Positions 7,158 to 10,198 of a stretch of DNA of 10,198 nt are shown here, piece by piece. Position numbers and translations under genes: made by a program. The notes under the pieces are model-generated. The model was not told where the DNA came from. It saw only the letters and a program-made list of their open reading frames with translations, and did no database searches. Position 1 is the first letter of the stretch; each line of letters opens with the position of its first letter. The stretch is from DHVE2 group archaeon (GTDB lineage: Archaea > Thermoplasmatota > Thermoplasmata > Thermoplasmatales > Aciduliprofundaceae): the NCBI GenBank assembly GCA_015520985.1, contig WAOY01000115.1:1-10198 (forward strand), in the 5' to 3' direction.

Positions 7158-8563
7158 TCTCCCACCTCCTTGGTTTTGACCATCAGGTCCTCGGGGGAGA
7201 CCACGTAGACGTGGTCCATCTCCCTCACCCACTCCTCCCCCTCATCGCCCTTCGTTGAGACGACGAATATCACCTTCCTGACCTCGCTCATCTCCCTCAG
7301 TTCCTGGCTGTCCGCGATGTGGGTGTCGGTTATCAGGTAAATCAGGTCAGGCTCCATGGCCCGCGCCGCCCTGAGAGCGGGACCCACCATGGTGCCCCCA
7401 TCCGGCAATATGCGGAGAAGGAGATCCACTATCTCGTCGTAGCTCCTCGTTGGGTAAACCACGTGGCGCTCGTTGATTCCGCCGGAAAAGGGCACGAACC
7501 CCAGGAGAACCCCGGTGTTCTCGAACCTGCGCACTATGTTGAGCACTGCCACCTGGGCTGCGAGGAACTTCTCGCCCTTCATCGAACCGCTGCAGTCGAG
7601 GAGGATCACAGCGGTGCCCGGCCCGCTGTCCCCGCTGCCCTCCCGCTCCACCCTGGAAAAGGTCGTGAGCCCGGGGATGGCCACGCCACTGTTCTCCACG
7701 GTCTTCACCATGTCCAGGCTCCCCTCATCGTCCCCTATGGACCAGATGTCGAAATCCAGGCCCTTAAACCTGCCCGGGACGTGCTCGTCCATGTGGACGG
7801 AAATCCTCGAAATCACCTCGGAGATCCTCCTCGGGTTTGCTGTGGTCCTGAACAGGCTACCCATTCCCGGGAGCCTGAGGTGTCCGATGTCCTCGCTCTC
7901 CAGGCGCCCCAGGTCAAATCCCTGCTTCCCCAGTTCCTTCCTCGCCCTGGCCGGGTTCACGTCCTCCACCACTATCGCGTTGGAGGAGTAGGGGACCCTG
8001 ACGATCTTCGAGAAACTAGACATTATGATCTGGTAAGCCGCGTACACCCTGCTGTAGAAGGGCACGTTGCCATTCAGGAGGATTCTGTGCATCCTCCTGC
8101 CCAGCGGGGTCTCGCTGAGCTCGGTGTCCAGGCCCAGTTTCCTGGCATGCACCGCGTAGAAGGAGCCCATGAACCTCAGTATGGGCACCGTAGTATCCCT
8201 TAGGTAATGCTCTATGAGCTCAAGGTACTCCCTCCCGTGCACCGCTATGAGGGTGGAGTCCACCAGCATGTCCGAGACGACGTTCATAACATCCTGGGCG
8301 TCCGCGAACCCCATGCTCATGGCCAGGTACACCATCGTCTCGGCTACGGCGGGACTGCGGGGATTGATGAAGAGGTGCCCGTACTCGTGCCTCAGCACGT
8401 CCTTGAGGAGGGCATCCGACTGTATTTCCCTCAGCATATCCTCAGGAATGTTCACGGATCTCCAGTCGAAGTGCGGAGCACCCCCACTAACGATCCGAAC
8501 AGGGAGCACCTTGCCGTACTCCTCCCCCACCTGCCTGTTAAGATCCTCAATGGGGGTTTTCAC
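7154..8563 (-). CDS. VWA-domain protein with metallopeptidase-like N-terminus (MoxR partner)
   Basis: A 469-residue two-domain protein. The N-terminus has HEYGH (59-63), a HExxH zinc-peptidase motif, followed by a helix with D98 and D102 (VSDMLVDS) that may give a third ligand, as in the metallopeptidase-like domains found with VWA-like domains. The C-terminal VWA domain (about 315-465) has an intact metal-ion-dependent adhesion site: DCSGS (323-327), T391 in GGTM and D413 in ITDTH. VWA proteins paired with MoxR ATPases (RavA-ViaA, NorQ-NorD, CbbQ-CbbO) act as adaptors that link the ATPase to a target protein. The GTG start overlaps the ATPase stop (GTGA) and has a GGGTGAT ribosome binding site at 8569-8575. 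No signal peptide or membrane segment is seen, so it is cytosolic. Whether the N-terminus still cleaves peptides is unknown. Confidence 0.92.
   Translation of the reverse strand: MKTPIEDLNRQVGEEYGKVLPVRIVSGGAPHFDWRSVNIPEDMLREIQSDALLKDVLRHEYGHLFINPRSPAVAETMVYLAMSMGFADAQDVMNVVSDMLVDSTLIAVHGREYLELIEHYLRDTTVPILRFMGSFYAVHARKLGLDTELSETPLGRRMHRILLNGNVPFYSRVYAAYQIIMSSFSKIVRVPYSSNAIVVEDVNPARARKELGKQGFDLGRLESEDIGHLRLPGMGSLFRTTANPRRISEVISRISVHMDEHVPGRFKGLDFDIWSIGDDEGSLDMVKTVENSGVAIPGLTTFSRVEREGSGDSGPGTAVILLDCSGSMKGEKFLAAQVAVLNIVRRFENTGVLLGFVPFSGGINERHVVYPTRSYDEIVDLLLRILPDGGTMVGPALRAARAMEPDLIYLITDTHIADSQELREMSEVRKVIFVVSTKGDEGEEWVREMDHVYVVSPEDLMVKTKEVGE
7163..7170 (-). promoter_or_regulatory. Ribosome binding site deciding the start of the 188-residue gene
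   Basis: AGGAGGTG on the - strand is a near-perfect complement to the archaeal 16S rRNA tail. It is five bases before the GTG at 7157 and lies within the last codons of the VWA gene. It is the strongest ribosome binding site noticed in the operon, hinting at high expression of this orphan protein. Confidence 0.7.
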
Positions 8564-9666
8564 GGGGCATCACCCAGTATCCTCAGGGTCCTTTCGTCCA
8601 TCTTCCACGCCTTCTCGCTGCCCTTTATGGCGGGGATCCACACCTTCTTCAGGCGAATCCTGGCGTTGTCGAGCATCTCGTCCACCCACGCCTCCCTGGA
8701 CCGGTAGAGGGAGCGGAGCTTTTCCCTGGTCCTTATCCTGTGCTGGAGAGCGTACTTCGCCGCGAAGAAAACGTCCTCCGAGTTCACCTCGCCGCGACCG
8801 TGGAAGTAGGCCCGGGCCCTCGCTATAGCCGTCACGTCCCTCCACCACCTGTGCCCCAGGGGCTCGCGGACCATGTAGCACGGCTCCGTGCGGTACCTGC
8901 AGGATTCGCAAAGCGTGGCCACGTGTCTGTGGTCCATCGCCGCCTTGTCCCCGTAGACGCAGTTTGAGAAGTACCCGTGAAGGAGAACCATGAGGAGCCT
9001 GGATGAATCGGGAACTCTAACCTTCTCGACCTCGCCCCACACCCTTCGCATATCCCTCTCCTTCATCACGGTGCGCACCCTATCGGAATCGAGATCCCTT
9101 TCCATCATTTCCAGCATTTTATCCCCCGGCAGACTCCTCATGTACACGCTGGCGGTTATGCGGTCCATGAGCGCGGAGGGAACTTCCACGGAGCCGGAAT
9201 CAAATGGGTTCGCATCCAGTATCGCGATGTAGTCCCTGGTCCTGAATTTCCTATCCCTGTAAGCGATGAAGCCCTCCTCGAAGAGTCCCAGGAAGGTGTT
9301 GTACACCCTGTGGTTCCCCCTCTGGAACTCGTTAACGAACTTGAAGGGCGCGGTAACGATGCTCCTCGGCTCAACCTTCTCCTCCCCATTCATAAGCGAT
9401 GCGACATCTATGCTGAAGAACACGTCATTCACGGTGAGTTCGTTGTTGAGCTGCACCATGGGCACCTCGTCCCGGGAGTACCCGAAAAAAATCCTAGCCA
9501 CGAGATAAGCGTAGAAGGACTTGCCGAACCCGTAGGGGCCCCAGAGCAGGAACTTGCCGTTCCTCACCAGGGGGATTATCTTCAGCATCTCCTCGTTCGC
9601 ACCGTCGAAGAGGTACCAGCGCTCCAGTTCCTCCAAACCCTTCAGATATGCATTCCTCGGACTCAT
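8560..9666 (-). CDS. MoxR-like AAA+ ATPase, first gene of the operon
   Basis: A 368-residue ATPase of the MoxR branch of AAA+ proteins. Visible parts are Walker A GPYGFGKS (43-50), a Walker B-like segment KFVNEFQRG (109-117), sensor 1 AILDANP (148-154) and the LMDRI segment with R169 (166-170) matching the LDRF block of MoxR proteins. The Walker B aspartate is replaced by N112 while the catalytic E113 remains, which is unusual. The C-terminal lid carries C253, C256 and C263 (CX2CX6C), an uncommon possible metal site. MoxR proteins form hexameric rings and remodel target proteins through a VWA partner; the partner here is the next gene, coupled by a GTGA overlap. The ATG at 9666 is the first start after an in-frame stop a few codons upstream. 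It has its own promoter, and a hairpin lies directly before the start. Confidence 0.92.
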   Translation of the reverse strand: MSPRNAYLKGLEELERWYLFDGANEEMLKIIPLVRNGKFLLWGPYGFGKSFYAYLVARIFFGYSRDEVPMVQLNNELTVNDVFFSIDVASLMNGEEKVEPRSIVTAPFKFVNEFQRGNHRVYNTFLGLFEEGFIAYRDRKFRTRDYIAILDANPFDSGSVEVPSALMDRITASVYMRSLPGDKMLEMMERDLDSDRVRTVMKERDMRRVWGEVEKVRVPDSSRLLMVLLHGYFSNCVYGDKAAMDHRHVATLCESCRYRTEPCYMVREPLGHRWWRDVTAIARARAYFHGRGEVNSEDVFFAAKYALQHRIRTREKLRSLYRSREAWVDEMLDNARIRLKKVWIPAIKGSEKAWKMDERTLRILGDAP

Positions 9667-9685
9667 ATGGGGACATCATCCCCAT
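9667..9685 (-). promoter_or_regulatory. Perfect inverted repeat touching the MoxR start codon
   Basis: ATGGGGA and TCCCCAT form 7-bp arms around a 5-base loop, directly before the ATG at 9666 and within the predicted 5' leader. As DNA it may be an operator for one of the CARF-winged-helix proteins of the operon. As RNA it would form a hairpin hiding the only purine-rich ribosome-binding candidate (GGGGATGATG). Either would make it a control point for the whole operon. Confidence 0.5.
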
Positions 9686-9720
9686 GCGAGGAGTAGTTGT
9701 CTGCGAAAATTAGGGTGGGT

Positions 9721-9730
9721 CCTTAAATAC
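9721..9730 (-). promoter_or_regulatory. TATA box of the MoxR-VWA-CARF operon
   Basis: On the - strand this reads GTATTTAAGG, a good archaeal TATA-like box placed 6 bases after the stop of the upstream small gene. A start about 25 bases downstream (near 9700) leaves a leader of roughly 35 bases containing the inverted repeat at 9667-9685, unlike the leaderless genes elsewhere in the window. Confidence 0.55.
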
Positions 9731-9735
9731 CCCGC

Positions 9736-9855
9736 TCAGTACTTCTCCCTCAGTATCTCCCACTTCTCCTTGGCCTTCTCATCCAGGATCTCGTTGAGGA
9801 GCAGGTCAAACAGCTCCTCCTTGCTGGGCACCTTTTTCTTCTTCCTCCCTATCAT
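9736..9855 (-). CDS. Small charged protein, 39 residues, coupled to the cupin gene
   Basis: A short gene read from the sequence: ATG at 9855, stop TGA at 9736-9738. The product starts MIGRKKKKVPSKEELFD, continues as one amphipathic helix with regular leucines (LLLNEILDE) and ends in WEILREKY. The start overlaps the cupin stop as ATGA, and a purine-rich GGGAGTGAG lies directly upstream. Coding is supported by the coupling and by a biased, lysine/glutamate-rich composition without stops, but the length makes this uncertain. The function is unknown; a basic head plus a single helix could bind nucleic acid or a partner protein. Confidence 0.6.
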   Translation of the reverse strand: MIGRKKKKVPSKEELFDLLLNEILDEKAKEKWEILREKY

Positions 9856-10198
9856 CTCACTCCCTTCATCGGGATGATGCACAGGAACTTGAAGTCCTCA
9901 TCGCCGTCGTTCACATACCAGTGAGGGACGTCCGGCTCTATGTAAAGGAAATTCCCCTCGCGAACTTCAACCTCCCGCTCACCTGCGCCGATCCTCCCCC
10001 TCCCGCTCAGCACGAATATCTCATGCTCCCACGGGTGAGAATGCCTTGCAATCTTCCCGCCGGGCTTTATGGTGAAGAGGCGCATGGCGTAGTTCTCCGC
10101 GCCCTGCTCTCTGGATATGAGCCACTGAATGTACGTTCCCGAAGTCCCCTCCATCTTCACCTCTTCCCTCTTCACCTCGTCAACGTGCCCTACGTGCA
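9852..10198 (-). CDS. Small cupin-domain protein (5' end outside window)
   Basis: A single-domain cupin_2-type beta-barrel protein. The frame stays open to the window edge (HVGHVDEVKREEV before the GTG at 10175), and such proteins usually begin a few residues before that segment, so the true start is most likely just outside. Counting from the GTG at 10175, cupin motif 1 is present as PGG..HSHPWEHE (H45, H47, E52) and motif 2 includes PDVPHWYVN (H85); these four residues are the usual metal ligands. The substrate is unknown: members of this group range from sugar isomerases to dioxygenases and metal-binding sensors. It is coupled to the 39-residue gene. Confidence 0.88.
   Translation of the reverse strand, partial: HVGHVDEVKREEVKMEGTSGTYIQWLISREQGAENYAMRLFTIKPGGKIARHSHPWEHEIFVLSGRGRIGAGEREVEVREGNFLYIEPDVPHWYVNDGDEDFKFLCIIPMKGVR

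Noticed and set aside
7158..7232. Upstream extension of the 188-residue gene
   Set aside because: It lies inside the VWA gene; the GTG at 7157 has a near-perfect ribosome binding site and a GTGA overlap like its neighbours.
7319..8203. A 294-codon open frame on the + strand, antisense to the VWA gene
   Set aside because: It lies wholly opposite a well-supported gene, its product is proline/histidine/glycine-rich with no domain, and it has no promoter or ribosome binding site; long antisense frames are common in GC-rich DNA.
1..10198. CRISPR array, Cas genes or cyclic-oligonucleotide synthase to supply a CARF ligand
   Set aside because: No regularly spaced repeats and no Cas10, Cas1 or nucleotidyltransferase motifs were seen in any gene; a source outside the window remains possible.

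Overview
The window looks like the chromosome of a thermophilic archaeon, probably a euryarchaeote. The evidence is an archaeal-type tryptophanyl-tRNA synthetase and phosphohexomutase, TATA-like boxes about 25 bases upstream of start codons (leaderless transcripts), GGAGGTGAT-type ribosome binding sites inside operons, and heavy use of AGG/AGA arginine, ATA isoleucine and GAG glutamate codons. By eye the DNA is GC-rich. I cannot name the genus; Thermoplasmatota-like or Thermococci-like are guesses. No rRNA, tRNA, CRISPR array, transposase or insertion sequence was seen, and no stretch over 300 bases lacks a gene.

Left part (1-3348), housekeeping: the C-terminal half of thiC (thiamine pyrimidine synthesis, + strand) converges on and slightly overlaps a glmM-type phosphohexomutase (- strand). 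A compact divergent promoter region (1963-2037) separates glmM from trpS (+ strand).

Middle (3399-5113): two coupled + strand genes of unknown function (371 and 200 residues). They have their own leaderless promoter and a palindrome just upstream of it. Their 3' end overlaps the next, oppositely oriented operon by 40 bp.

Main block (5074-9666, - strand): a tightly packed five-gene operon. Read 5' to 3' it encodes a MoxR-like AAA+ ATPase, a HExxH-VWA protein (metallopeptidase-like N-terminus plus von Willebrand A domain), a 188-residue orphan protein, and two different CARF-type sensor proteins, each with a C-terminal winged helix-turn-helix. Three of the four junctions are 4-base GTGA/ATGA overlaps and the fourth is a 9-base gap. 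Placing a MoxR-VWA remodelling pair under the same transcript as two predicted nucleotide-sensing DNA-binding regulators is the most interesting feature here. It suggests a signal-regulated remodelling system, perhaps in defence or stress. The two convergent unknown genes may belong to it, but this is not shown.

Right edge (9736-10198, - strand): a cupin gene whose 5' end lies off the window, translationally coupled to an unlisted 39-codon charged gene. The MoxR operon promoter follows directly after it.
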